Shown here in pieces: positions 16,466-24,296 of a stretch of DNA of 33,360 nucleotides. Numbering within the stretch: position 1 is the stretch's first letter; each line of letters opens with the position of its first letter. The DNA comes from Maribacter sp. (GTDB lineage: Bacteria > Bacteroidota > Bacteroidia > Flavobacteriales > Flavobacteriaceae). The stretch spans positions 1-33,360 of the forward strand of contig JAAETN010000080.1 of assembly GCA_024228355.1 (NCBI GenBank), read 5' to 3'. The notes under the pieces were generated by a model. It had not been told where the DNA came from. It made no database searches and saw only the letters and a program-made list of their open reading frames with translations. The position numbers were made by a program, and so were the translations under genes.

Positions 16466-16585
16466 CGAAGACGATATTGGTTTTTTAGGAAATGAATCCT
16501 GGTGTTAGACAATTATTTGAGCACAACGGTTACTTATTCTTTGATTCTTTATAAAGTTAATTAAACAATGTAATAAAATGAATTC

Positions 16586-17092
16586 TTATTCTTTATTAAC
16601 ACTAAACAATGAACCGAACAACAGACATAAAACAAGTGAGGCAAGGCCAATGGATAATACCTTTTTTACAATTAACAACAAATTGGCAATGCTAAAAATC
16701 TCCAATGAAAAGTAAACCAAATGGTGTACTAGTATTAATAACGCTAAAAATGTAAATTGTTGTGCCCTGGTAGTGTTGCTTAGCTTAAAACTTTGGAATT
16801 CATAATTAATTCCAAAAACAAATCTCATTATGGCTGGTCGCAAATAGGCAATTGTGATTGTTGCTGCGGAATGCAGGGCCATGGTATCGGAAAAAAAATC
16901 AATTGAAAACCCTAATAGAAAACTTAGCCCAATAAAAGCAGATCTATTCTCTTTAATTGGATACCAGTATAAAAACAATATATAGACCATAGGATTTATA
17001 AATCCGAAAAAGTTAAGCCTATTAAAAACAGTCACCTGTACCAGAACAAGGAGTATAAAACGGATGATATTTATGAAATAACCGCTATTCAT
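16586..17092 (-). CDS. mreD: Rod shape-determining protein MreD
   Basis: This 168-residue, highly hydrophobic inner-membrane protein has about five to six helices. It contains FINPMVYILFLYWYP and GFSIDFFSDTMALHSAAT, the MreD-like region in which a conserved Asp faces the membrane. MreD bridges MreC and the PBP2/RodA complex. Sequence conservation of the family is low, so the call rests on size, hydropathy, the recognisable segments and position between mreC and mrdA. ATGAATAG couples it to the end of mreC with an 8-nt overlap. Confidence 0.92.
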   Translation of the reverse strand: MNSGYFINIIRFILLVLVQVTVFNRLNFFGFINPMVYILFLYWYPIKENRSAFIGLSFLLGFSIDFFSDTMALHSAATITIAYLRPAIMRFVFGINYEFQSFKLSNTTRAQQFTFLALLILVHHLVYFSLEIFSIANLLLIVKKVLSIGLASLVLCLLFGSLFSVNKE

Positions 17093-17900
17093 TATTGGTT
17101 GTCTCTTCTAGCTCTAAAATTTCCTTACGGTCCAGATTATTTATTATATATATGTTTTTAATGTTGGTCATATCATTGAAAAGATCAACATCAATTCGAT
17201 AAAAGCTCTTAGCAACGTCCAGATCAAATTTCTTGATTGCCCCTATTGGAATATTCTCTGGGAATATACTACTCATTGCCCCAGTGACAATTGTATCACC
17301 AATATTCAAAGGTACCAATCTTGGAATATCTATTAATTGAACAACATCGTAATTCTTGGCATCCCAAATTAATGAACCAAAATGGTTCGTATTCTTGATT
17401 TTGGCATTAATATTCGAGTTTTCGTTGAGAATGCTTTGAACAGTTGCGAACTTATTCGAAGTGTTTTCCACTATTCCTAGAATCCCCAAGTCGGTAATAA
17501 CCCCCATATCCTGTTTTACGCTATCCTTTTTGCCTCTATTTATGGTAATATAATTTCTGTGATCAGCGTAGCTATTCTTTATTACTTGACCGGAAACAAT
17601 GGTGAACTTGACATTCGTAGTATCAATTCTTATTACCGAAGATGATTCTTGGTTGAACAACTTATCTCTTAATCTTTCGTTTTCTTGAAGTAAACTTTGA
17701 TTTTCTTCGTCCAAATCAAAATAAGTAGTGATTCCATGGGAAATACTATAAATATTGCCGGTTATCCAATTTGATGAATTAAAGAATCTTGACTGGTGAT
17801 AAGAATGCGACTGAATAGTGAAAGCCAGTGAGATAATCAACAAAAATAAATAAAGCAGGAAATTCTTATATCGAATTATGAAGTTAATAATCTGCTGCAT
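17085..17900 (-). CDS. mreC: Rod shape-determining protein MreC
   Basis: This 271-residue bitopic protein has a membrane helix at about 11-27, a coiled-coil segment at about 60-85 (LDEENQSLLQENERLRDKL) and the periplasmic beta-barrel domain with 'INRGKKDSVKQDMGVI' and NIGDTIVTGAMSSIFPENIP. MreC couples cytoplasmic MreB filaments to the PBP2/RodA synthase. It follows mreB after 93 nt and overlaps mreD by 8 nt. The C-terminal tail is acidic and short. Confidence 0.95.
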   Translation of the reverse strand: MQQIINFIIRYKNFLLYLFLLIISLAFTIQSHSYHQSRFFNSSNWITGNIYSISHGITTYFDLDEENQSLLQENERLRDKLFNQESSSVIRIDTTNVKFTIVSGQVIKNSYADHRNYITINRGKKDSVKQDMGVITDLGILGIVENTSNKFATVQSILNENSNINAKIKNTNHFGSLIWDAKNYDVVQLIDIPRLVPLNIGDTIVTGAMSSIFPENIPIGAIKKFDLDVAKSFYRIDVDLFNDMTNIKNIYIINNLDRKEILELEETTNNE

Positions 17901-17993
17901 TCACTTTTTTTATTTTGTGAAGCCGGAATAAAACCCCTTTTAAGCTCAGGAATAGTATGCCGTACCTATTGAAACTAAAATATTCTGATAGCC

Positions 17994-19022
17994 CTATTTG
18001 ATTAAAATACTCTTGTAACGTTCTAGGTTTTTCAGTGCAATACCAGTACCCCGCACTACAGCGCGTAACGGATCTTCAGCAATGTAAACAGGTAAATCAG
18101 TTTTTTGGGAAAGTCTTCTATCCAATCCCCTTAACATAGAACCTCCACCCGCTAGGTAAATACCAGTATTATAAATGTCTGCCGCCAATTCAGGTGGCGT
18201 TTGGGAAAGGGTTTCCATAACGGCATCTTCAACCCTTAGGATAGACTTGTCCAATGCCTTGGCAATTTCCCTATATGATATTTGTACTTGCTTAGGTTTT
18301 CCAGTAAGCAAATCCCGCCCTTGAACCGATTTTTCATCAGGTGGAGTTTGTAAGTCCTCCGTAGCCGAGCCTATTTCAATTTTTATTGCTTCCGCAGTAC
18401 TTTCCCCAACATAAAGGTTATGCTGTGTTCGCATGTAATAAATGATATCGTTGGTGAAAACATCCCCAGCAATTTTCACTGATTTGTCACAAACAATACC
18501 TCCCAATGCAATTACGGCAATTTCAGTTGTTCCACCTCCTATATCAACAATCATGTTTCCTTTGGGTTGCATAATATCCAAACCAATACCTATAGCAGCA
18601 GCCATAGGTTCATGAATCAGATATACCTCTTTGCCATTTACACGTTCAGCGGATTCCTTTACCGCACGCATTTCAACCTCGGTAATCCCAGATGGAATAC
18701 AGATAACCATTCGTAAAGCTGGCGGAAACCATTTTTTCTTCAAAGCTGGTATGTTCTTGATGAACATATTGATCATCTTTTCAGAGGCATCAAAATCTGC
18801 AATAACCCCATCTTTCAATGGCCTAATGGTCTTAATGTTTTCGTGTGTTTTTCCTTGCATCATGTTGGCTTCTTTACCAACTGCGATGATTTTACCAGTG
18901 ATACGATCTCTGGCAACAATAGACGGACTGTCAACTACTACTTTGTCCGCGTGAATGATGAGGGTGTTTGCTGTACCTAAGTCAATAGCAATCTCCTCGG
19001 TCAAGAAATCAAAAAATCCCAT
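17994..19022 (-). CDS. mreB: Rod shape-determining actin homologue MreB
   Basis: This 342-residue actin-fold ATPase forms membrane-bound filaments that orient side-wall synthesis. It shows the N-terminal amphipathic stretch MGFFDFLTEEIAIDLGTANT with phosphate-1 DLGTANT, then HEPMAAAIGIGLDI, the phosphate-2 loop VDIGGGTTEIAV and the adenosine motif 'YLAGGGSMLRGLD'. Length is standard. It lies 55 nt after purH, so it is probably co-transcribed from the purH promoter. An internal promoter in that short gap cannot be excluded. Confidence 0.98.
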   Translation of the reverse strand: MGFFDFLTEEIAIDLGTANTLIIHADKVVVDSPSIVARDRITGKIIAVGKEANMMQGKTHENIKTIRPLKDGVIADFDASEKMINMFIKNIPALKKKWFPPALRMVICIPSGITEVEMRAVKESAERVNGKEVYLIHEPMAAAIGIGLDIMQPKGNMIVDIGGGTTEIAVIALGGIVCDKSVKIAGDVFTNDIIYYMRTQHNLYVGESTAEAIKIEIGSATEDLQTPPDEKSVQGRDLLTGKPKQVQISYREIAKALDKSILRVEDAVMETLSQTPPELAADIYNTGIYLAGGGSMLRGLDRRLSQKTDLPVYIAEDPLRAVVRGTGIALKNLERYKSILIK

Positions 19023-19077
19023 TTTAAGTTATTTGGTTTCGGTTAAAAGGTGCATTTCATCGACAAAAGTAGTAAAA

Positions 19078-20607
19078 TTAATGCTTAAAATGACGTGTGC
19101 CAGTCATTACCATAGCAATATTATTTTCATTACAGTAATCAATGCTCAGCTGGTCTTTAATAGAACCACCTGGCTGTATAACGCTGGAAATGCCACTTTT
19201 ATGTGCAATTTCTACACAATCTGGAAAGGGAAAAAAAGCATCGCTCGCCATGACCGCATCATTGAGGTCGAATTTGAATGATTTTGCCTTGTGAATAGCC
19301 TGGTTTAAGGCATCTACTCGCGAGGTTTGTCCTGTGCCACTGGCGCAAAGTTGTTTGTTCTTTGCCAATACTATGGTATTACTCTTGGTATGCTTACATA
19401 GTTTTGATGCAAAAATCAGATCTTCCAACTCTCGAGATGAGGGTTCATTTCCAGTTACGTATTTTAAATCGGCCACTGTATCGGTTTTGTAATCCTTATC
19501 CTGGACTAAAACACCATTCAAACAGGTCCTTACAATAGTTTTGGGAAGGTCAACCTCATTCTGGATCAATATGATTCTATTCTTCTTACCTTTTAATACT
19601 TCAAGGGCTTCTTCTGAATAGCTTGGTGCAATAACCACTTCACAGAAAAGATTATGAATTTCCTCAGCTGTTGGTTTATCTATTTGAACATTACTGATAA
19701 GGACCCCTCCAAATGCAGAAACCGGGTCACCGGCCAAGGCATCAACGTAAGCTTGATGTATTGAATCCCTTGTCGCCAAACCACAAGCATTGTTATGTTT
19801 TAGAATGGCAAATGTTGGATCGTCTTTTCGGAATTCATTCATTAAATTCACAGCGGCATCTACATCCAACAAATTGTTATATGAAAGTTCCTTGCCATGC
19901 AGTTTTGAGAACATTGCTTCAAAATCTCCAAAAAAGAATCCTTTCTGATGTGGATTTTCTCCATACCGTAAAACCTGCCCATTAGTTTCGCTTATTTTTA
20001 AAACCGCCTCATCATGATTTTGATTAAAGTAATTGAAAATAGCCGTATCATAATGTGAAGAAACATTAAATGCCTTAGAAGCAAATCTTTTGCGTTCCGC
20101 TACGGTCGTATTTCCATTTCCTGAAGAAATAATGTCCAAAAATTCACTGTAATCCTCCATCGAAGAAACACAAAGAACATCTTTGTAATTCTTGGCAGCG
20201 GCCCGAATAAGGGAAATACCTCCTATATCTATTTTCTCGATAATTTCTTGTTCAGAAGCACCACTTGCCACTGTTTTTTCAAAGGGATAAAGATCAACAA
20301 TCACTATGTCCAATTGAGGAATTTCAAATTCCGCAAGTTGGGCAACGTCCCCTTCATGGTCTTGTCTGTTCAATATGCCACCAAATACTTTTGGGTGCAA
20401 TGTTTTTACCCTTCCACCTAAGATAGAAGGATAACTAGTTACTTCTTCTACCGGGACAACTTCTATACCCAATTCTCTAATGAATTTTTCAGTACCACCA
20501 GTTGAATAAATGGTAACACCTAAATTATTGAGTTTTTTTACGATAGGTTCTAAACCATCTTTGTGAAATACGGAAATTAATGCGGAGGTCGCTTTTTTGG
20601 TGCTCAT
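19078..20607 (-). CDS. purH: Bifunctional AICAR transformylase / IMP cyclohydrolase
   Basis: This 509-residue enzyme catalyses the last two steps of de novo IMP synthesis. The N-terminal methylglyoxal-synthase-like IMP cyclohydrolase domain carries VTIYSTGGTEKFIRELG, GGRVKTLHPKVFGGIL and DIGGISLIRAAAKN. The C-terminal AICARFT domain carries LRYGENPHQKGFFFGD, LKHNNACGLATRD (Lys-His catalytic pair), GDPVSAFGG and the end segment SDAFFPFPDCVEIAHKSG. It heads the transcript that continues into mreB. A good Bacteroidota promoter with a dyad in its spacer lies 98 bp upstream of the start codon. Confidence 0.98.
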   Translation of the reverse strand: MSTKKATSALISVFHKDGLEPIVKKLNNLGVTIYSTGGTEKFIRELGIEVVPVEEVTSYPSILGGRVKTLHPKVFGGILNRQDHEGDVAQLAEFEIPQLDIVIVDLYPFEKTVASGASEQEIIEKIDIGGISLIRAAAKNYKDVLCVSSMEDYSEFLDIISSGNGNTTVAERKRFASKAFNVSSHYDTAIFNYFNQNHDEAVLKISETNGQVLRYGENPHQKGFFFGDFEAMFSKLHGKELSYNNLLDVDAAVNLMNEFRKDDPTFAILKHNNACGLATRDSIHQAYVDALAGDPVSAFGGVLISNVQIDKPTAEEIHNLFCEVVIAPSYSEEALEVLKGKKNRIILIQNEVDLPKTIVRTCLNGVLVQDKDYKTDTVADLKYVTGNEPSSRELEDLIFASKLCKHTKSNTIVLAKNKQLCASGTGQTSRVDALNQAIHKAKSFKFDLNDAVMASDAFFPFPDCVEIAHKSGISSVIQPGGSIKDQLSIDYCNENNIAMVMTGTRHFKH

Positions 20608-20704
20608 TTTATGTGGGTGGGATTAAGGTTCTAAGCACACAAAAGTAATTTTTTTAAAGCTAATAAATAGCTCAGGTTATTAACAAAACGGCTAAAGTTT
20701 TAAC

Positions 20705-20736
20705 CAAAATTATCCAATCGAAAGCTTATTGGACAA
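20705..20736 (-). promoter_or_regulatory. Probable purH promoter (Bacteroidota type)
   Basis: On the minus strand TTG (20734-20736), a 21-bp spacer, and TAATTTTG (20705-20712) match the flavobacterial -33 TTG / -7 TAnnTTTG consensus with spacing in the accepted 17-23 range. Transcription would start near 20698, giving a leader of about 90 nt before purH. Confidence 0.7.
20713..20733. promoter_or_regulatory. Inverted repeat filling the purH promoter spacer (candidate operator)
   Basis: TCCAAT (20713-20718) and ATTGGA (20728-20733) are perfect 6-bp arms around a 9-bp centre. The 21-bp dyad starts directly beside the -33 TTG and ends directly beside the -7 box. A protein bound here would block RNA polymerase. 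No regulator gene lies nearby. Confidence 0.45.
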
Positions 20737-20770
20737 ATTGACCTTTAATCCGTGTCATTATGTAGTGGAA

Positions 20771-21223
20771 TTAAAGAATTTTGGCCACTTCGGCATTTAT
20801 AAATTCCAAAAGCTTCTCATCTTCATTGGTAAATGGATCAGGAGTATTGGAATCTATATCGATTTGACCAATGTTTTCACCATTCAGAAAAAGTGGCACA
20901 ACGATTTCTGCCTTTACATTAATGCTGCAAGCAATATAATTATCCTGGGCCTTAACATCTGGGACTACGAAATTCTCATTGCTCAAGGCAACTTGTCCAC
21001 AGATTCCTTTACCAAAGGGTATAGTAGTATGGTCAGTAGGTTCCCCAGCATAGGGCCCAAGTCTTAGTTCATTTTTATCACCATTTTTAAAATAGAACCC
21101 TACCCAATCATAATAGTGGATACTTTCTTTCAATAACTTGCATATTCCCTGTAAACGCCCATCTATTGAAGTGTTGGTATCCGAGATTATGGCTGTTATT
21201 TTTGGCCGTAGGGCTTTAAGCAT
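20771..21223 (-). CDS. GAF domain protein resembling free methionine-R-sulfoxide reductase
   Basis: This 150-residue protein is a single GAF domain of the YebR/fRMsr type, which reduces free (not protein-bound) methionine-R-sulfoxide. Matching segments are YYDWVGFYF, LRLGPYAGEP, IPFGKGICGQVAL, DNYIACSINVKAEIVVPLF and GQIDIDS. Against E. coli fRMsr, the Cys equivalents of C94 (C75) and C118 (C99, the catalytic one) are kept with identical 24-residue spacing. The C84 equivalent is His65. Activity with a different resolving mechanism is therefore possible, as is a non-enzymatic ligand-binding role. It is divergent from the copper module and upstream of the purH promoter. Confidence 0.75.
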   Translation of the reverse strand: MLKALRPKITAIISDTNTSIDGRLQGICKLLKESIHYYDWVGFYFKNGDKNELRLGPYAGEPTDHTTIPFGKGICGQVALSNENFVVPDVKAQDNYIACSINVKAEIVVPLFLNGENIGQIDIDSNTPDPFTNEDEKLLEFINAEVAKIL

Positions 21224-21317
21224 TATTCAAATTTTGACTAAGATATTAAAATACAATAATACTTTTCTCGCTGGTTTTAATTGATAATTTTAACCCTAAA
21301 GTTTCGTTAATCATGTG

Positions 21318-21355
21318 TTGGGGAGCTGATCCCCAATCAATAATCCGTATTTTTG
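21318..21355 (+). promoter_or_regulatory. Candidate promoter and operator of the copper module
   Basis: A perfect dyad TTGGGGA-gctga-TCCCCAA spans 21318-21336. An exact -7 box TATTTTTG lies at 21348-21355. The dyad covers the place where the -33 element should be, and no TTG sits at normal spacing, which is what an activator- or repressor-controlled promoter might look like. The start of transcription would fall near 21361. Linking it to metal control is inference from the downstream genes. Confidence 0.4.
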
Positions 21356-21360
21356 TGGTC

Positions 21361-21777
21361 GTGAAGGACTTCGCTTTTAAAATAGCATCAGTATCAATGG
21401 CCTTATTGCTATTGGCTTCTACTACTTCCTGGAAAGTAGAGAAACACTTTTGTATGGGCCATTTAGTGGATGTAGCTCTCTTTTCGGATGCTAAGGACTG
21501 CGGAATGTCAATGTATTTAATGAATGATGATAATTCAACTTTGCAGCAGGAAAATTCTTGTTGTAGCGATGAGGTCATCTTTGTTGCTGGTCAGGAAGAC
21601 CTAAAGATAGCATTCGAAAATCTAAGCGTTGACCAACAATTGTTCTTATTTGCCTTTACACATTCTTTTACAAACCTTTTTAATGGTTTAGAGCAGCAGA
21701 ATGTTGCTAATGAATATTATCCTCCTCCCTTATTGGTCCGGAACGTACAGATTCTAGACCAGGTTTTTCTTATTTGA
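21361..21777 (+). CDS. HYC_CC_PP family protein (secreted, metal-module associated)
   Basis: This 138-residue protein (GTG start) carries the three marks that name the family: H29-F-C31 (usually HYC), C67-C68, and a C-terminal PPPLL. It ends with VRNVQILDQVFLI, the typical family terminus. A signal-like helix covers residues 8-22. I prefer GTG 21361 over ATG 21313, because the longer form adds 16 residues translated from the dyad and -7 box and homologues start close to the hydrophobic helix. The function of the family is not known to me. Its place before copA and a copper-type TonB receptor, and its Cys/His content (C31, C47, C67, C68), point to metal binding in the envelope. Confidence 0.8.
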   Translation: MKDFAFKIASVSMALLLLASTTSWKVEKHFCMGHLVDVALFSDAKDCGMSMYLMNDDNSTLQQENSCCSDEVIFVAGQEDLKIAFENLSVDQQLFLFAFTHSFTNLFNGLEQQNVANEYYPPPLLVRNVQILDQVFLI

Positions 21778-21810
21778 TTTTTTTGATATTCCCACTAGGC
21801 TGGGATTAGT

Positions 21811-21845
21811 ATGGATTATACCAACTTGATAATCCATTGTTTTTT
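21811..21845 (+). terminator. Terminator-like hairpin between the HYC_CC_PP gene and copA
   Basis: Perfect 9-bp arms ATGGATTAT (21811-21819) and ATAATCCAT (21829-21837) with a 9-nt loop are followed by TG and six T (21840-21845). The stem is AT-rich, so it may act as a weak terminator or attenuator and lower copA expression relative to the first gene. It lies 35 nt before the copA start. Confidence 0.55.
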
Positions 21846-21879
21846 AGTTGTATTCGAAGCGAACTAATTCAAAAAAATA

Positions 21880-24270
21880 ATGAAACATAGCTACAAAGTT
21901 ACTGGAATGACCTGCAACGGCTGTCGAAGCCATGTAGAAGAGATACTTACCAAAGTGAAAGGGGTTTCGAAGGCCACTGTTGATTTGGAAAAAGCTGAAG
22001 CAAGTATTGAAATGGACTTCGATATCCCCTTGGAAAAATTTCAGGAAATTCTTAAAAATGATGGTGGTCATTATAGTATTCATAAGCCGGGGGAAGATGT
22101 TCACAAGTTAGAAAAGACAGAAATAAAATTTAAGGGAACAGCCACTGGCAAATACTATTGTCCCATGCGTTGTGAAGGCGAAAAAGAATATGAAGAGACT
22201 GGTGATTGCCCTGTGTGCGGCATGGATTTAGTTGCACTGCAGACTAATATATCCGATGAAGAACAGATATATGACAACTTATTGAAAAAGTTTTGGATTT
22301 CTTTTGGCTTCACACTACCTATTTTTTTAATAGCCATGTCCGAAATGTTGCTGAGTAATCCACTTTATAGGATAATGGATCAATACTATTGGAATTGGAT
22401 TCAATTCGGCCTGTCATTACCAGTGGTGTTTTATACCACTTGGATATTCTTTGAACGCGCTTTTCGCAGCATTAGAACATTGAATTTGAATATGTTCACC
22501 TTAATTGGCATTGGTGCAGGAATAGCTTGGTCTTTTAGTGTCGTTGGACTATTGTTTCCTGATGTTTTCCCAGATCAATTCAAATCTGAATCTGGAACAG
22601 TACATGTATATTTCGAGGCGGCAACAGTGATACTAACATTAGTATTGTTAGGTCAAGTGTTGGAAGCGAAGGCACACAGTAAAACAAATTCTGCCGTAAA
22701 GGAATTGTTGAAATTGGCTCCCAATGATGCAATAAGGGTAAATAATGGAGTGGAAGAACAAATAAGAATAGAAGATATTGTTTTAGGTGATATACTACGA
22801 GTTAAACCAGGTGAGAAGATTCCTGTTGATGGCTCAATAACCAAAGGAAATACTTCTGTAGATGAATCCATGATTTCCGGAGAACCGATACCGGTAGATA
22901 AGCGCGAAGGGGAGATTGTGAACAGCGGCACCATCAATGGTAACCAATCATTTTTAATGAAGGCTGAAAAGATAGGCTCCGATACTTTGCTCGCCCAAAT
23001 TATTCAGATGGTAAATGAAGCTAGCCGTAGTAAGGCCCCAATTCAGAAATTGGCCGACAAAATATCAGGGTATTTTGTTCCCATCGTTGTATCCATTGCG
23101 GTAATAACATTTATATTTTGGTTCAATTGGGGTCCTGAACCAGCATACGTCTATGCCATGGTCAACGCAATTGCAGTATTGATAATAGCTTGCCCATGTG
23201 CATTGGGGCTAGCTACTCCTATGTCGGTAATGGTGGGTGTGGGTAATGGGGCACTTAACGGAGTGTTGATCAAGAACGCGATGGCACTGGAGTTAATGGC
23301 CAAGGTAGATGTTCTTATTGTAGATAAGACAGGAACGATTACTGAAGGAAAACCTACAGTGGAAACCATTGGAACATCAGGGGAGTCCATTTCGGAATCA
23401 GAAGTAGTTAAAAATGCCATATCATTAAACCAACTCAGTGAGCATCCTTTGGCCTTAGCAACAATAGAATATGGTAAAGAGCGTGGAGTGGAACCATTAA
23501 AAGTAAATGCATTCAATGCCGTAACAGGTAAAGGCGTTGAGGGTATCATAAATGGTGAAAAGGTGGCATTGGGGAATTTAAAAATGATGGAACAGGTTAA
23601 TGCCTTGGTTTCTTCCAATCTACTTTACGAATCCCAGATGTATCAAAAACAAGGTAAAACTGTATCATACCTGTCGATAGATAGTGATGTTATTGGTTTT
23701 ATAGTAATAAGTGATAGAATTAAAAAAACCAGTAAAAAGGCAATTTCAGAACTGATCAATAAAGGTATTGATGTAGTTATGTATACAGGAGATAATCATG
23801 ATACAGCAAAAGCCGTTGCCGACGAAATAGGCCTAAATAGCTTTAAAGCAACTATGCTTCCCAAAGATAAATTAGAGGAAGTTGAAAAGCTTCAAAAACT
23901 TGGAAGAGTTGTGGCGGTTGCGGGTGATGGAATCAATGATGCTCCTGCATTAACTAAAAGTGATGTAGGCATCGCTATGGGTACAGGAAGCGATGTGGCC
24001 ATTGAAAGTGCGCCAATTACCTTAGTAAAGGGCGATTTAAAAGGGATTGTAAAGGCAAAAAACTTAAGTGATAAAGTAATGAAGAACATTAAACAGAATT
24101 TGTTTTTCGCACTTGTATATAACTCTATAGGTGTGCCAATTGCTGCTGGAATACTTTTCCCATTTTTCGGAATATTATTGTCCCCGATGATAGCGGCCTT
24201 GGCTATGAGTTTTAGTTCAGTATCTGTAATTGCAAATGCCCTGAGATTACGAAATATCAGTATCGATTAA
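21880..24270 (+). CDS. copA: Copper-exporting P1B-type ATPase
   Basis: This 796-residue P-type ATPase probably exports Cu(I) from the cytoplasm. An N-terminal HMA domain has GMTCNGC (C12, C15). A heavy-metal-binding segment [10 protein letters not shown]...[10 protein letters not shown] follows (C94, C98, C110, C113). Later come the actuator ISGEP, the transmembrane C438-P-C440 with [11 protein letters not shown], the phosphorylation site D482-KTGT, SEHPLA, and the hinge [10 protein letters not shown]. The last helix has YN and M-x-x-SS type residues ('[11 protein letters not shown]'), the Cu(I)-selective set of P1B-1 pumps. It is 26 nt ahead of the TonB receptor gene. Confidence 0.95.
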   Translation: MKHSYKVTGMTCNGCRSHVEEILTKVKGVSKATVDLEKAEASIEMDFDIPLEKFQEILKNDGGHYSIHKPGEDVHKLEKTEIKFKGTATGKYYCPMRCEGEKEYEETGDCPVCGMDLVALQTNISDEEQIYDNLLKKFWISFGFTLPIFLIAMSEMLLSNPLYRIMDQYYWNWIQFGLSLPVVFYTTWIFFERAFRSIRTLNLNMFTLIGIGAGIAWSFSVVGLLFPDVFPDQFKSESGTVHVYFEAATVILTLVLLGQVLEAKAHSKTNSAVKELLKLAPNDAIRVNNGVEEQIRIEDIVLGDILRVKPGEKIPVDGSITKGNTSVDESMISGEPIPVDKREGEIVNSGTINGNQSFLMKAEKIGSDTLLAQIIQMVNEASRSKAPIQKLADKISGYFVPIVVSIAVITFIFWFNWGPEPAYVYAMVNAIAVLIIACPCALGLATPMSVMVGVGNGALNGVLIKNAMALELMAKVDVLIVDKTGTITEGKPTVETIGTSGESISESEVVKNAISLNQLSEHPLALATIEYGKERGVEPLKVNAFNAVTGKGVEGIINGEKVALGNLKMMEQVNALVSSNLLYESQMYQKQGKTVSYLSIDSDVIGFIVISDRIKKTSKKAISELINKGIDVVMYTGDNHDTAKAVADEIGLNSFKATMLPKDKLEEVEKLQKLGRVVAVAGDGINDAPALTKSDVGIAMGTGSDVAIESAPITLVKGDLKGIVKAKNLSDKVMKNIKQNLFFALVYNSIGVPIAAGILFPFFGILLSPMIAALAMSFSSVSVIANALRLRNISID

Positions 24271-24296
24271 TAATTTAAGATTTAATAAAATAGTTC

